This document shows, piece by piece, positions 47,354 through 59,955 of a stretch of 64,000 nt of DNA (its first letter is position 1; each line of letters starts with the position of its first letter). Both the position numbers and the translations under genes were made by a program. The notes beneath the pieces were generated by a model. It saw only the letters and a program-made list of their open reading frames with translations. It searched no databases and was not told where the DNA came from. Origin of the DNA: Ignelater luminosus (taxonomy: Eukaryota; Arthropoda; Insecta; Coleoptera; Elateridae); the NCBI GenBank assembly GCA_011009095.1, contig VTPC01004207.1, positions 28,258-92,257 on the forward strand, given 5' to 3'.

Positions 47354-49690
47354 TTCTAGAGCTCCTTTAGACCTTAACGCAGAGATTTTCTAAAATGAAA
47401 CTGGTTTCATCAAAATATGGGATTAGAAAGAGACAGAAACCTACAAATTGAGAATCGAAACAAAGATTGGTTTGAATAACGTGAAATTTAATCTTAATGT
47501 GAAAAAGGGCCAAAAATAACTTTATTTTATTTTCGATTTGTTGCATCCAATTTCAGGTGTCATTAGTATTATTTTTGGAGGTTTGCTAGAACATCTCAAA
47601 CAAAAACGTCAAGAGAAAAGAAATTAATTAACTTGGCCCTGAAGAGGAAATGAAATAAAACCCAACATATTAGGTCCGTAGGATATTTGATGCCTTTCAT
47701 ATTTATTTTATGGTATTAGATGGTGTTTTAATAAGAATACTTTATGAAAACGGGTTGGTATAGCATAAATTATTAATGAGATTTAGTAATTTTATTTTCT
47801 CTTTGCTCAAACTAAATTATAAAAATTTTAGTTAACTAAATCTTGATAAAAATGCATTAGAAAGTTACATGAAAGAAAAAGGAAAAACACCGAAAGCTGT
47901 TCAAGAAAGTAGATAAAGTAAATCTTTTTCTAATTCAAAAGAGATTCTGGAAAGCTTGAAGTTATATAAAATGAATGCATGTCGTTTTTACAAGATTCCA
48001 TTAATTCTTTTACGTTCAGTATCGATTTAACAAGCACTAAAATCGAGGAACAATTACTAGATTTTAAAAGGTCCATCTTGTCCACATTACCAAAATGATT
48101 GAATTTCTATTATACGTACGCTTTGAAGAAAAGGTTTGATAAAAAAACAAGATAAAATGTTTCTTTTTGAGAAAGAAAAAAGTAAAAAAATAAAATCTTC
48201 TTGTAAAGGAGAAGGTTGTTTTGTTTGAGTGCTCATTTCTTGCTTGCACTTCTATGTTAATTCACAAGATACTTATTGGAAATTGTTATTTTCCTACGTC
48301 ACAGTAAAATATTATATTTTTGCAGTAAGGTAGGTATATCAAAAACAACTAATGTTGTAAATCTATCTGTTGAGGCTGTAGCAATCAAAAACAAACTAGT
48401 AAAGTTGGAAATAACAGAAAGAACAAAAACGTTACCGTATAAGATTTTCTTACACTGCGTTTGCTTCTTATATATGTAAGTAGTTACTTGCACAAATTGC
48501 ACATGTAGTTTTCTATTCAGTAGAAATTGCATTTTTATTTTCTGAAAACAAATTTACTTACAAACGCTCTTTAATATTAAAACATGCTCAGAGAAGCAGA
48601 AATATGAATGAATAATTTGAAAAAGCCTTCCGGTGAAATGAAAACTATTTGTTATGCATCGATTCTTTGTACATACACGTAGCAAACTGTGCTATAAGCA
48701 TTTTGCATAAATCATAATGTGGTTTCATGTTTTTAACGATTTTTCCCCTCTGTCATTCTCAGCTTATATATTTTTTTTGTAGAAATAATAATTTGATCAG
48801 CATTTACCTCTTTTTTCTTGGTTGTTACTTCACTTTGCAAAACCCATAAATTTACGCAAGCCGCTTATTTACTCGAGCAATTGCAAAGTTCGCATTCTAA
48901 ACATCTCCTTAATTGCTTTTGACGTTTACGTGTCGCATCAACAAGTAGTTTGTTTTGTACCCTTTGACAGAGTCTTGATTTATCAGCAATGAAGATGCCG
49001 ATGAAGAGTAATAAATGTGGGCGTATTCTATTTAAACTGCAATGAATGTTTCTTGAATATACGTAGTACGCTAAATATCAAATGCTTACTAAATTTGGGT
49101 TCTTCCCTGAAAGAACCTCAAGCATTACTTTATTTAAATTAAAATGGTTTGTTTGATTTTCATCATGTAAAAGTAATACTATATTGAACTTTCTATAAAT
49201 TAAAGCTAACGAGAAGTTTTAGAATAAAAACATTTGACATTCAGCTAGTGTGCTTACATTTTTTCTGCAATGTATTTTGACGTTACCTTTATAGTTTAGA
49301 ATGCGTTTTATGTTATATCAACTGGGTGCTAACAAAGACCTTGAAGAGTAGAATCCAGAAAACGGAAATGAGATACTAGAAGCGGTCGAAATGAATATTA
49401 CGAAAAGGCAGCATGTAGGAAACGGAACTGTGAGAGGAAAATTGGAGGTGTCTGTTATGTACAAAGAGAAAAATTCAACAATAAACTGCGACTTTATTGG
49501 AATGGATCTTTGTAAATAGAAATTGATTATTGATAGAAATTTTAAACAAAAGTTTAGCACGGCTAGCAAGTTCTTGTAGGAGGATTAAAAAAACTTAGAG
49601 GTGAATAAAGCTAGCTGTAATGCAAATCAAATGAACAAAATTACATAAAGCGGTAACAGTTCCATACAACTACCTCTAGTTAAACGCTTC
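47354..49690. other. AT-rich intergenic DNA, no gene seen
   Basis: Only short frames (for example 48276-48532 on both strands, 49318-49569 minus), none with recognisable motifs. Confidence 0.5.
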
Positions 49691-50599
49691 TAACCTAACC
49701 ACACCCTCTTTAGACCGTCCCGCAAGATTGCGTCACTTTGCGAGTGAAAAAAGCCGCCTATAACATCCACACGAGGTTCATGTTACAGTAGGCGGTTGGT
49801 AGTGTGTGCAGCAGCTGAGTAGTGGCCAACTTCATTGTTTTTATCGTGCAACATAACCTAAAATGCGCTTAAAAATCGTGTTTGTTTTTCATCAGTTTCA
49901 CCAAGATTGGATTAATTTTCTTTACCTCCGGCCCCCTAATTGTGTTCTGTGAGTAATTCTCTACCTACTGATACTAAAAACTTTTTCTCAAAACGTCGTT
50001 TTCCTAGAGTTATTAAACAATTACCCATAAAGCACTACAAATAATGTAGTGGTAGCAATTATTATTGTATAACGTTAACGAGATCGGATTTGCCTTTTTT
50101 CCCTTCTGTGCTTTGTTCAGGATATGAATGGTAAGAAGAACTTTATTATTTTCTCGGAAATCAGAGCTTTCCTGTCTAGACTAATCAGCATACGTCTTGT
50201 TTTTATCCTGTTGTTGGTCATGGACATCCGCATTCAATAATAAATAATAATAATGAATAATATTTATTCAAATTATGAACTTCAAGGGGAGAGTTCAGCA
50301 GAGCTGTTCTTCCACTCCCCCTCTTGCATATTATACAGTTTACATATAAAAATATTTAAATATTAAATAATACTCTAAATGAAAAAAAAAGAAAAAACCT
50401 TAATAAACTAAAGAATAGAACATTTGTAATAATTGTAGTTTGACCATGTCAACGTTGAGCCTCCAGGAGCATTATGGAAACCTTTTTGAATTGTGAATGT
50501 TGAATTTCCATTTTTTCCTCGTAGGAGTTTCTGCAAAACGATTAAATAAATCGATTGGTAGAGTCTTCGATTATCCTCTGATGTTTGTACAAAAGCTTC
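49691..50599. other. No gene; small GC-richer stem-loop near 49752-49797
   Basis: 'ccgcctataacat' (about 49753) can pair with 'atgttacagtaggcgg' (about 49781) to give a short hairpin. It lies in a GC-richer block of about 170 bp in otherwise AT-rich DNA. Further on, 50236-50275 is an AAT-rich simple stretch. Confidence 0.35.
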
Positions 50600-52740
50600 T
50601 TGCTGAGCATTTGACCATATCTACACGAAAAAACCCTAGTGAGAACGGTCGGCCCGGGGATGCTACGGACCTCTCAAATGCAAACGTAGTGAGAGAGACG
50701 CTATCTACGGCGCTCGGTTGTTTCACGAAGGACACTAATTGGGCTGTTATCTGTTGATAAGTGGAGTGTCGAGAAGTATATACATCAACTCGAGAGTGAG
50801 GTGTCTGGCACGTCTCATGATGACAGAGGGCGGATAGGGCGCGGAACAGTGGTTCTGAGGATGTCGAGAACCTGCTCTCTGTTTTGAACAGCCTTGCGGC
50901 TTCTCATGAATTCTAGGCGTATGAGTACAGTTGCAGTGACGGAATGGAATGACGTTGGTTTTCTGAGGGTTCGGTCTGATCCTCCATTTTCGGAACCAAG
51001 TCTCCAGGCGTCCTAGTTCGTACGACAGAATTCTCGATCCCTCGATGAAGCTTCGAGACGTCATCCACAACGTAACAGTGGCAGTAAAAGATGAATTAGA
51101 AGGGGGGGAAAGATGGACCCTTTGGGGATGCGAGCTCACGGCGTGTACATCCTAGACGTAGTCTGGTGCACTTTCACACGATGTTGGCGGGCGCATAGAT
51201 AACTACTGATTAACCGGATAAAGCAGACGGGAATCTCCGCGGCTTGGAGCTTAAAGAGGAGCCCCTCGTGCCAGACTTTGTTGAAGGCCCTCTCGATGTG
51301 GAGAAACGTAGCCGTGTCGTAACGTCAAAGAATAAAGGCTGCCGAGACGTTGGTGTGAAGACAGAGAATAGGGTGGGATGCTCTAGCAGGTGATGGTGAG
51401 CGTCTAGGTGTACTTGGAGTCTATTTGTCAATATCTTCTCGAACACTTTGCCTAGAACGTTGAGAAGGGAGATAGATTGATAGGATGTTGGGTTGGTGCA
51501 AAACTTTCCTGGTTTGTGGTTTGCCTCCTTCCATGCAGAAGGAAAGTTACCGCAGCGAGGGCAACAGTTAAATATGAGGGTGGATAGAGTTGTGACTGCA
51601 GGTAGCAGGTGTGAGAGGGCTCTTCTCGTAAGAGAATCGTTCCCAGGGGCGGAATTCTTGCCAGAAGCGAGAATTTTGGCGGTATCCTCCTCAAGGACAC
51701 GGTAATGATGTTTGGGAGGAAGTCCGGGGTATCTGGAGGTAGAATGTGAAGGTGATGTGCGATGTCGGAATCGAGACAGACTTCATAGTTGACTGTGCGG
51801 AGGGCTTGAGTATCAAATAGTGGATCGTTTTGAGATTGATGGAATTCTTCTAGGACATCGGCCTTGTCCAGATGATCGGTTATTGCCGTTTTAGTTAAAA
51901 TGGGATTCCTGGGTAGCTTTCTAGCCAGTGATAACTTCTGAGGCTCGAGCAAGCTGCCGACCAGCGCTCCTCCGGCGGACGATGTCGCCGAATCAATTCT
52001 ACTGTGTTTTCACACTGGATTGTGGGAGCAACCGTGCTCCTTGTAAATATAATTGTCGCTTTTTGCGAATGATTTCGCGTAGGAAAGCGGGTAGAGGAAA
52101 CCGCCTGGGATTGACGGTCTTCTAGAGTACAGATGCTATTAGACTTGTTGAACGGTGACTTTGCTGTCTTCGATTCTGTCTAGGGGTGGATCGTGGAGAA
52201 GGTTGTTTTCTTCGTGGGCTTAGAACTTCTCAGCGGGCGTTGTTCCAATCTTGAAGGTGCGACAAACATTCTAGAGAATCTGGACTTGGAATAGAATGGA
52301 GTCGGTGACAAAAGGCAGATGGTCGGAGGCGATAAGAGCGGCAATAATAACCGGGGTTTTGAAGTGAGGAGTTAGGGCGTTGATGACGACGATGTGGTCT
52401 ATGATGGTGCTATCCAGGTGGGTGAGATATGTGAGATGTTCGTTGGGAATCCAACACAGTAAGAGCCTTAGCAGGAAATTAGCCAGTTGTTGGTCCTTCG
52501 GGTTCGACATCCCATTCCCGAAGGGTGTCCGGGCGTTCAAATCGCCCATCAGCATTGCCCTCCGGAGCGAGGCCACGAACTCGAAAAAGTTAACTAAAAG
52601 CAGGATTTAAATGGAAAAGATATGTACTGGGACGCTGTCCGGCTGGTAAATGGTGGCAGCACAGACATGTCGGTTCGGCAACTGTTGAGGAATCTGGAAA
52701 TTGCTAATGGGTAGCCTGCGGTGGACGGCTAATACCACAA
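50600..52740 (-). mobile_element. Non-LTR retrotransposon F (relative of LINE E)
   Basis: Minus-strand LINE fragment with endonuclease, linker and RT in order from 52740 downward, GC-richer than flanking DNA. Motif wording and spacing match element E (ASDHLPFVTDS versus TSDHLLLVPNS; LETWFRKWRIRPNPQK versus LEFWFQQWRIRSNSNK). The 5' end is truncated within the endonuclease. The lower limit is soft. Confidence 0.7.
50747..52740 (-). pseudogene. Broken ORF2 of LINE F
   Basis: 52271-52576 carries MLMGDLNART (catalytic GD-N), LTYLTHLDSTIIDHIVV (substrate-binding T..D..I) and ALIASDHLPFVTDS (terminal SDH), so the endonuclease catalytic residues are kept in this part. 51452-51952 is a 166-codon frame for the linker and RT N-terminus. 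51210-51446 includes HHHLLEHPTLFSVFTPTSRQ in place of the usual QxGFRxxxST motif. The RT box reads YVVDDVSKL near 51049-51075, with Ala changed to Val and both Asp kept. Frameshifts between blocks make it non-functional. Confidence 0.75.
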
Positions 52741-53089
52741 ACACACTTCCATGAAAGAGAGCTTAAATATTAATCGGTGGCGTTCAATCGACAAGAGCAC
52801 TCGTTTTGTCTCTATTAACTTGATGCCCTCTTGCCTTGAATATTTCCTTGTAAACATGCGATTGAACACTTTTCACTTAAATCAATATAAATCAGCTCTC
52901 CAGCCCTAGAAGGCTCATGGCTTTATTACATAGTTGTTTTCATTATCTTTTGTCCAAAGCTGCCTTCCTGCATGTTGCCGCTCTCATATCGTTAAGGTCC
53001 TGCATAGCTGCTTCTAACTATTTAGTTTTGCGGGCGTTTTATAAATTTTAGTTGTCTTATCTTGAGTAACATTTTTGGTATTTTGTGTT
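52741..53089. other. No gene recognised
   Basis: A transition zone between LINE F and the pogo/Tigger fragment without diagnostic frames. Confidence 0.4.
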
Positions 53090-53575
53090 CTGGCAGTCTT
53101 TGGATGTCTCCCAACCATCGTAGTTGTTGCGCTTTTACAAACCCGATGATAGGTGACTCCCAAATAGACTCATCACTTTTTCATTTGCTTTTCTGATCCA
53201 CACTTTTCCTTCGTTTTTTACCCCTAGCATAGTTACACAGTTTTTACTAGCCTTATGACTAGAAGCACTAGATTCCCTTTTAGAAATTGAAGTTGTTTGA
53301 AGCAAAGCCTCCCAGATTAGGCTTAATTCGTCTGCGTTGTATGAAAGTTCACGGTGATAAGACTCTGTTTCAATTTTAAATTTTTCAAAAGATTTTTTTA
53401 CTGCTCCAGAGTCTGCTGATAGCTTTTTGCCACTTAAGTGTAACTCTCGAAGACCGTGTCTGGGTTTTAAATTCCGTAGCCACCCATTACTCCCCTTAAA
53501 AGGGGACAAACCGCCGATCATCTCGGCGAAATGCCTTTTCGTAAATGATTGGCCCCGAAAAAGGGTGTGTCAGTG
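53090..53575 (-). pseudogene. pogo/Tigger (CENPB-type) transposase fragment
   Basis: 53135-53521 is a 128-codon minus-strand frame. It reads SPFKGSNGWLRNLKPRHGLR, then LHLSGKKLSADSGAV, the end of a CENPB-type HTH domain. It continues with LSYNADELSLIWEALLQTTS, containing the first catalytic Asp in the YNADE motif of the pogo DDE domain, then ISKRESSASSHKASKNCVTM. Upstream residues QSFTKRHFAEM extend the HTH. After the VTM(L) strand the frame is lost, and the remaining two thirds of the DDE domain are absent. Confidence 0.75.
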
Positions 53576-55202
53576 ACCGCTACTGTAAAAATCACTTTAA
53601 GATAGTTTCGTTCAGTTCTTTGTTTTCTGCTACTCTTATAACTTTTCTCAACAAACTTGCATCTTTATTTCGAGACCAGACATAACGTTTAATAGAGGTG
53701 AATTCGTCAAATTTTATTTGATGTTTTTTAGTTTCCAAACGGCCTTTTCAGATTTCAATGGTCGAAGTGGATTCTTCCTAGGTATGCTGGGTATCTGACC
53801 TGTTAATTACAGTACGTCGAATTAATTCATCTAAACCTAATAGTGACATTGATTGATCATTCGTTGTCTGTGCTGTTGCTTCACAAGTCTATAACGTTTC
53901 TGCATCCCTATTTCTTTTCATCAATTTTCTTGTCATTTACGTTTACCATTATGGATTCGTTATCTTCGAGATTCTTTCAGTTTCAGTTTTTATTATAATA
54001 ACGGTACTGCCGTAAGTTTTTCTCCATCAGGGGTGCCTTGTAGGAGAACTGCTCCCAGTAATCTGTTTGAAGCATCTGTTGTTAAGAAGAACGGTTTGTT
54101 AAAATCCGAATAAATTATTATTGAATCGCTGATCAGAAGTTCTTTGGAGTTTTCAAAAGCATGAGTAAAATCGGACGAATGCATTTCTTTAGGCAGTCTG
54201 TCATCGGCTTGGCTAGTTTGGCAAAGTCCTTAATACATTTACGATAGTACCCTAGCAGTTCTAAGTAGCTCTTGATTTTTTTCTGGGTTTTCGGAATTGG
54301 AATCTTTCTTATTGCTTTGATCTTCTTGGGGTCTGGTTGAACTCCCTGTGGCGTGATGACATGTCGCAAATAAAAAACATCTTTTTGCTCTTGTAACTAA
54401 TTTTACTTTCAAGCTCTTGTGTTTGAGCATTTAGAAAACTTTTATCGGGTTCTGGATGTGTTTTTGTAGAGAGGTAGAGTAAATTATGAAGTCGTATAAG
54501 TATACGGAATATATTTTGCCATTCAGACCTCGTAGGATGTTGTTCATGCATTTTTGAAATGTCGACGGCGCATTTTAATCCGAACGGCATTCTTTTAAAT
54601 TCAAAGTTCCCTTCGTTTGTTGAAAACGCTGCTTGCTTAAAGTTTACCTGGTTGATCTCGACTGGCATCGTCCTGGTTTTTCCAAGATGTCTGTTGTATT
54701 TGGTGTTGGAAACGTCTCGTCAACGGTCTTAAGTTCTTAAGTTTTCGATAATTTACCACCACTACTCTCTATTTTACTTTGCCTGGGGCATCTTGCTGTT
54801 TGGGTAAAACCTAAGTGAGTGATGACCATGGTGAGCTAGATTATTGGATGATGTTATCTGTTCTTTTACTTCTGTTTGATCTGCTGCTGGAAACCTATAG
54901 CTCTCGACAAATACTGGTTGATCATTTGTCGTTGGGTTCGCGTTGTGAAAAATGTTTTTATATTCTTCGCAAACGTTATGCACTAAGGTTTTCTCTTTGT
55001 CATTAAGGTGGTCTAGACATAGTTTTGCTAGGTTTTGTTTTTTCAACTTAGTCTTGCTCTTGTTGTCTTGGTCTTGGAAGCCATTACTGTTGATATTATG
55101 ATATAATGATTTTTCCAATTTCAGAGCTTGTTTTTGGTTGCTCTTCTTAATAACTGTAGTATAGGTGTAATCGTCTTGAATTTTCACGTAAGCTGCAGGC
55201 AT
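53576..55202 (-). pseudogene. Ty3/gypsy retrotransposon pol fragment (RT and start of RNase H)
   Basis: Minus strand. 54774-55202 leads into the RT with QPVFVESYRFPAADQTEVKE. 54309-54668 carries KQAAFSTNEGNFEFKRMPFG then LKCA. The catalytic box reads YLYD at 54491-54502 in place of YLDD, so the first Asp of the pair is lost. 54133-54369 reads HVITPQGVQPDPKKIKAI and KIKSYLELLGYYRKCIKDFA, the RT thumb. 53993-54184 begins RNase H with FFLTTDASNRLLGAVLLQG, keeping its first catalytic Asp. Below 53990 the frames break up. No integrase and no LTR were recognised. Confidence 0.85.
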
Positions 55203-56608
55203 TCCAAGTTAGATTCAAATGTTTCATTAAATGGGCAGCGCTTGACGTAAGCGAAATACCAACAAACCTATAAGATCGGAAATGGTTTTCTTACACTCGG
55301 CGTTTTATGATGGTGTATTCAGGTGTATTTTTGTATAGCAAATTATAGGATGTTTTAGTTTTCTCAGAAATGTAACGTGTACAAATTTATGTCTTTTTAA
55401 GGCTTGGGAAACCATTGGGTATTTTGTATTCTTGATGAATTTAAAAGTCAAGTTGAATTTAGTCTCTTTATCATTAGATCTAATTAGTACTGATGTTCTT
55501 AACACCAACGCATTAAGTCACCCTTTAAAGTTATTTGTCATTAATTTTGATCCTAAACCTCAAAAACACTCTATTTTTAATTTGTGGCGATAACGCTTAT
55601 AGAATGTGTATTGCGTTGAAGAAAGAACTTCGAGAAATGGGATCGACTGGGGACTACACTGATGTATACGCTACTGATTGGTTAGGGTTCAAGTTTCAAT
55701 TTACAATTTACAATTTCCTATTTTATTGTGTTGTGGTGTAGTGAATATAACATAGAAAGTTATGAGTTATTATTATACGAATCCATGCTAACAAACACAA
55801 TATATTGCTCAGAAGTTTCACAGCTCACGTCCTCTTAATATACTGGGATATAATTTTCTTCTGTTTCTTACAGAACTAAGGTGTTAACGTATGGCCTTAC
55901 TTTTCTTTTACCTCAGAGAATGAGTCATCATCACTTTGATCGTTCTGACGATTGTATTGTTCTTATGGTACGAATTCTCTCGTTTTTGAAAAGGTTTTCG
56001 TATCCGTTAACGGTGTACCACTGGAGCAGCAGCTCTTTTTTAGTCCATCGGATATTTTTCATAGTGGAAGTTGAAAGGCGTCTCTTTGATAAGCAGTACA
56101 ATCTGACGAAAAAGCGACACGACGTTAATCGAGTCTTATATTATCAGTTTTCTCAGATTATTCTGATAGTGTCTTTAGTCCTCAAATTTTTTGTTCGTCC
56201 TGATCTGTCTGCATTTTCAATGATCTTAAAAGTTAGAAAATCTGTGGGACTAAATAGAAGTTGGGTTCGAAACTCGCTGGCTTCTTGTTTTCTAGTTTTA
56301 TTTTTTAGCGCTTTCATTAGAATTATTTAAAAGATCATCAACCTTCACTAGAACTGTATGCACATATGAAAGAGTAAACTAAGCTCTGCCTTTTAACTGC
56401 TTTACTGCACATCAGTTTATCGTACAGGTCGCTTTTTCTTCAAGACAAAATTTCTTTACTTTGCCTAAGAACCTCTTTAAGCCAATTAAGCATGGGTTTA
56501 TTCATGCATAATATTACATGACGTCTATTTTGACCGACTGCTACAAAAATAGTTTGCTTAGAAATCTTGCACAATTAACCTTGATATAAATAGAACGTAT
56601 CAGGCGAA
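55203..56608. other. Uncertain: possible gypsy-associated frames, no firm gene
   Basis: 55305-55508 on the minus strand (67 codons) adjoins the gypsy pol. 55881-56330 is open on both strands: 149 codons on plus, hydrophobic, and a partly open minus frame reading LSKRRLSTSTMKNIRWTKKE. The minus reading would be collinear with the pol fragment and could be gag, but I have no diagnostic motif for either strand. Confidence 0.3.
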
Positions 56609-56619
56609 TTTATTTTATT
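56609..56619 (-). terminator. Poly(A) signals of the SDR gene (two overlapping AATAAA)
   Basis: On the minus strand two AATAAA hexamers (56609-56614 and 56614-56619) lie about 140 nt past the TGA stop, a plausible 3' UTR length for an insect gene. Confidence 0.5.
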
Positions 56620-56757
56620 TAAATAATAATAATATAATTCGCATGAAATAATTATCTTTTAATTAAAAACAGAATATTCAAAGCTTTTACAAGCCACTAA
56701 AATTACTGAAATGAAAGTAACAATAAAAACACAATTATAAATTTCAAACTCATTAGA

Positions 56758-57724
56758 TCATGTTTCTCCATTTGCCCTTATTATCAGTTCATGAACCTGT
56801 AAAGTATCACATAAATAAAATGTATTTATGTATTTATTTCATTTAGAATTTTACCTGAACATGCTGTGGTGTTGACAATACATAAACAACTGCGTCTCCG
56901 ATGTCTTCTGGTACTAAAGATGCAGCATCTTTGTAAAAACTTTCCAATTGGGAATGTTCACATATTCCAGCATTTGCTATAAGCTCCGTGAAAACAACTC
57001 CAGGACTGATACTCTAAAACAATATATTGCGTTTAGTTTTTGAAACAAACAAATGTATGAAGCTTGAGACTTAACTGTAATTCTTATTTTACTTTTAATA
57101 GAATTTAATTCCTGTCTGAGTGTTTCAGTTAACGCGGTGACACCCCATTTCGCGCCAGAATAAACGCTTAGATATTCAAAATTTGGCACCGTATGTCCTC
57201 CAATAGTATTAATGTGAATGATGTGCCCGTCTACATTATTTGCTCTCATATCTTTAATGGCTTCCCTAGTCGTTATACAAAGTGCGAGGGTGTTTGTATC
57301 AAAAATCTCTTTCCACATTGTTGTATCGCCTTCACGTAAATTAGTCTTCCTCATAATTCCCGCGCTATTTACAAGTACATGAATGGGACCTAAATTTTCC
57401 TTAACCCATTTGAATGCCTGAAGAATTTCCTCTTCTTTTGTTACATCCGTCTTAATAGGGTACAACTTGCCACTTTTACCTTCGAGTTTCTTTGCTAATT
57501 CTTCCATTTTCTCTTTACGACGAGCTAAACCTACCACCTACACAATTTAAGTTAAAATGATAGAAAATAAAGTGTTGAGTTATTTTATTTTTTTAATCTT
57601 TTTTTGTTCCTAGTACCTGTAATCCTTCTTCAACAAGCTTTTCAGCAATTCCTGCACCAACACCTGAACTGGCACCCGTTACAATAGCAACTTTTCCTCT
57701 CCATCTTTCCATTGAAATCACCAT
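56758..57724 (-). CDS. Classical short-chain dehydrogenase/reductase (DHRS11/farnesol dehydrogenase-like), four exons
   Basis: Exons 57724-57617, 57537-57076, 57013-56855 and 56796-56758 join in phase 0 through GT-AG introns of 79, 62 and 58 bp, giving 255 residues, the usual size of this family. Visible features: [10 protein letters not shown] at residues 16-25 (dinucleotide motif), ARR at 41-43 (basic, suggesting NADP(H)), D67, VNSAG at 92-96, N118, and the active-site YSGAK at 162-166 (Y162, K166). The position normally holding the catalytic Ser is Thr147 (HINTIGGH). The end [12 protein letters not shown] is typical. Insect relatives oxidise or reduce farnesol-type alcohols or steroids; the substrate is unknown here. 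ATG 57724 has a purine at -3, whereas the inner ATG 57712 (MERWRG) matches the usual family start. No frameshift or stop. Confidence 0.9.
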
Positions 57725-58691
57725 TTTAACGCGCTTTTCACAACACGTTCAGTGACAACGCACAAACTGCAATATCGTACTATTTCTCTGTTCTTTTAAC
57801 AAGTGTGTAATAAAATAACGCAATTTGGAGTGTACGAAAAGTAACCTTGAGAATACACATACAACAGACTCGTCTCATCTCGTGTAGATACGCACATATT
57901 TAGTGAGTGCTTGTTGATTTTTATTTCAAGGTTACTCGTTAGATATGCTTATAGTTTGTTATGGATTAGATTAGGTAACGCACAAACACACAAAAGGTTT
58001 ATTATCTTCCTGCTAGGAATTGGAGGTAAATTAAATTAAATTTCATCTTGGTGTGCTCTTTTATTATTATTATTATTATTATTATTACCGTTGAGTTTTC
58101 TGTCGCTTTGTATTACGTCTACAATTATTATAAAGAAATAAATATTTTTATTTTTAGAACATGTCCAAAAAAAATACAAATGATATTTTAAGAGCACTAA
58201 ACGCTAATTTTAGATTTCTGTATTAGATTTCCGGAAATATTTTGTTTCCGTACAATTTTCATAAAGTGACATTAATATTTTTTATTTAGCTTTTTTATTA
58301 CAATGGATGAGTGGTTCGTTGTCTTTATCTTTCTAAGTCTAAAATATGTAACTTTTAAAACTAAAAAGTACAATCACATCTGATAAAAACCAATTAACCC
58401 AGTTTTTTTGTTTCAACAATTACTTCAACGTTTTTTTAAAATGATTTCAATATTAAATTTGAAAAATTCAATTGAATGTTAATTTTAATCATTTCTTAAG
58501 TTGATTTTTCGTTGTTTATCACTATTTCATATTGCCATTTCTGTGGCTTTTTTGGAGATAAATTGTATATATTTTTCTTAGCAGTCATAAGAATACGTTA
58601 TTATTAAAAATTCAGCAACTGTAAAACCAAAAGACAAATGAAAATTGTGTAATATTTATCATTCGATTTATTATACACAGTCCATTCTTTA
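57725..58691. other. SDR upstream region and AT-rich DNA with an (ATT)n microsatellite
   Basis: 57725-57900 would hold the SDR promoter and 5' UTR. I see no convincing TATA box. A (TTA)9 microsatellite lies at 58061-58087. No other gene is recognisable. Confidence 0.45.
58061..58087. repeat. (ATT)n microsatellite
   Basis: Nine uninterrupted TTA units in AT-rich DNA between the SDR gene and the mariner. Confidence 0.8.
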
Positions 58692-58719
58692 CGAGGGCGG
58701 TTCAGTAAGTACCCGTGTT
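58692..58719 (+). repeat. mariner left terminal inverted repeat
   Basis: 28 bp, 27/28 identical to the reverse complement of 59956-59983, preceded directly by the TA target site. Confidence 0.9.
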
Positions 58720-58870
58720 TGACAACAGAAGGCGTTCCTGAGGGAAGTTGATGTTATCATCGTGTGCTGCCATCTATCAAACGACGGTATAACAAATTGC
58801 AGACTTATTGATAGGTTAGTTTGGATTTGACAGCCATTTGAGTAAGACGTGTTTCGTGATTTTAGCTAAG

Positions 58871-59920
58871 ATGGAAAAAGAGCAGTATCGTTCGGTAATT
58901 CGCTTTCTGTTTTTGGATGGGAAAAAATGCGAGGAGATAAAAGCAAAGTTGGATGCTGTTTATGGGGACACTTCGCCATCTATGACCACAGTTAGATAAT
59001 GGTTCAACGAATTTAAACGTGGGCGAACATCCGTTTTTGATGAGGAGCGACCAGGACGCCCGGCAGACGTGGTTACCGAGGAAATCATTCAAAAAGTCCA
59101 CGACATGATTCTCGCTGATCGACGAACGAAAGTGCGTGAAGTATCAGAGGCCCTAGGTGTGTCGACCGGAACGGCAATTAATATTTTACATGATAAGTTG
59201 GCGATGAAAAAATTGTCGGCGCGATGGGTGCCGCGATTGCTAACGGTGGACAACAAGCGGATGCGGCTGTTAACTTCGAAGTAGTGTTTGGAGCAATTTA
59301 AGCGAAATCCGAAGGAGTTTTTGCGTCGAGTTGTCACCGTTGATGAAACCTGGATTCATCATTACACACCAGAAACTAAGCAACAATCAAAACAATGGAT
59401 TTCTCCCGGTGAATCTGCTCCAAAGAAGGCGAAGATGGTTCCATCGGCCGGAAAGGTCATGGCGACGATTTTTTGGGATGCGAACGGCGTCATCCTCATG
59501 GATTTTTTAGAAAAAGGAAGAACGATCACTGGACAATACTACAGTGAGTTATTAGACAGCTTCGACAAAAAATTGAAGGAGACACGGCTGCATTTGGCGA
59601 AAAAGAAGGTGCTGTTTCACCACGATAACGCACCAGCACATTCATCCGGAGTTGTCGCCGCCAAACTGCATGAATTGCGTTATGAATTGCTGCCGCACCC
59701 CCCGTATTCACCCGATCTGGCTCCCTGCGACTTTTTCTTGTTTCCTAACATGAAGAAATGGCTCGCGGGAAAAAAATTTAGCTCAAACGAGGAAGTCATC
59801 GCCGAGATAGAGGCGTATTTTGGAGAGTTCGACAAATCCTATTTTTTGGAGGGGTTAAAAAAATGGCAGGAACGTTGGGAGAAGTGTATATTTCTAAAAG
59901 GAGACTATGTTGAAAAATAA
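58871..59920 (+). pseudogene. mariner transposase with two nonsense codons
   Basis: Reads in one frame for 350 codons including the stop, the usual mariner length, apart from TAA at codon 43 (58997-58999, in the HTH region after MTTVR) and TAG at codon 138 (59282-59284, after LLTSK, a single-base change from Gln). N-terminal HTH 1-110, then the WVPRLLT linker, then the catalytic domain with D in VTVDETWIHHY, D in FHHDNAPAH and D in YSPDLAPCDFFLF. Thirty-four residues separate the last two, giving the D,D34D signature of mariner. No frameshift. The downstream ORF from 59288 alone keeps all three aspartates but lacks the DNA-binding half. Confidence 0.93.
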
Positions 59921-59955
59921 AAAAAAATTTTTGAAAAAATTGTGTCTTCATTTCT

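Noticed and set aside
50497..50757. Plus-strand 86-codon frame
   Set aside because: It overlaps the end of LINE F in antisense and shows no motif.
55881..56330. 149-codon plus-strand frame
   Set aside because: Hydrophobic and without a domain; the minus strand is also partly open and collinear with gypsy, so the coding strand cannot be decided.
59526..59711. Minus-strand frame in the mariner
   Set aside because: Antisense of the transposase catalytic domain.
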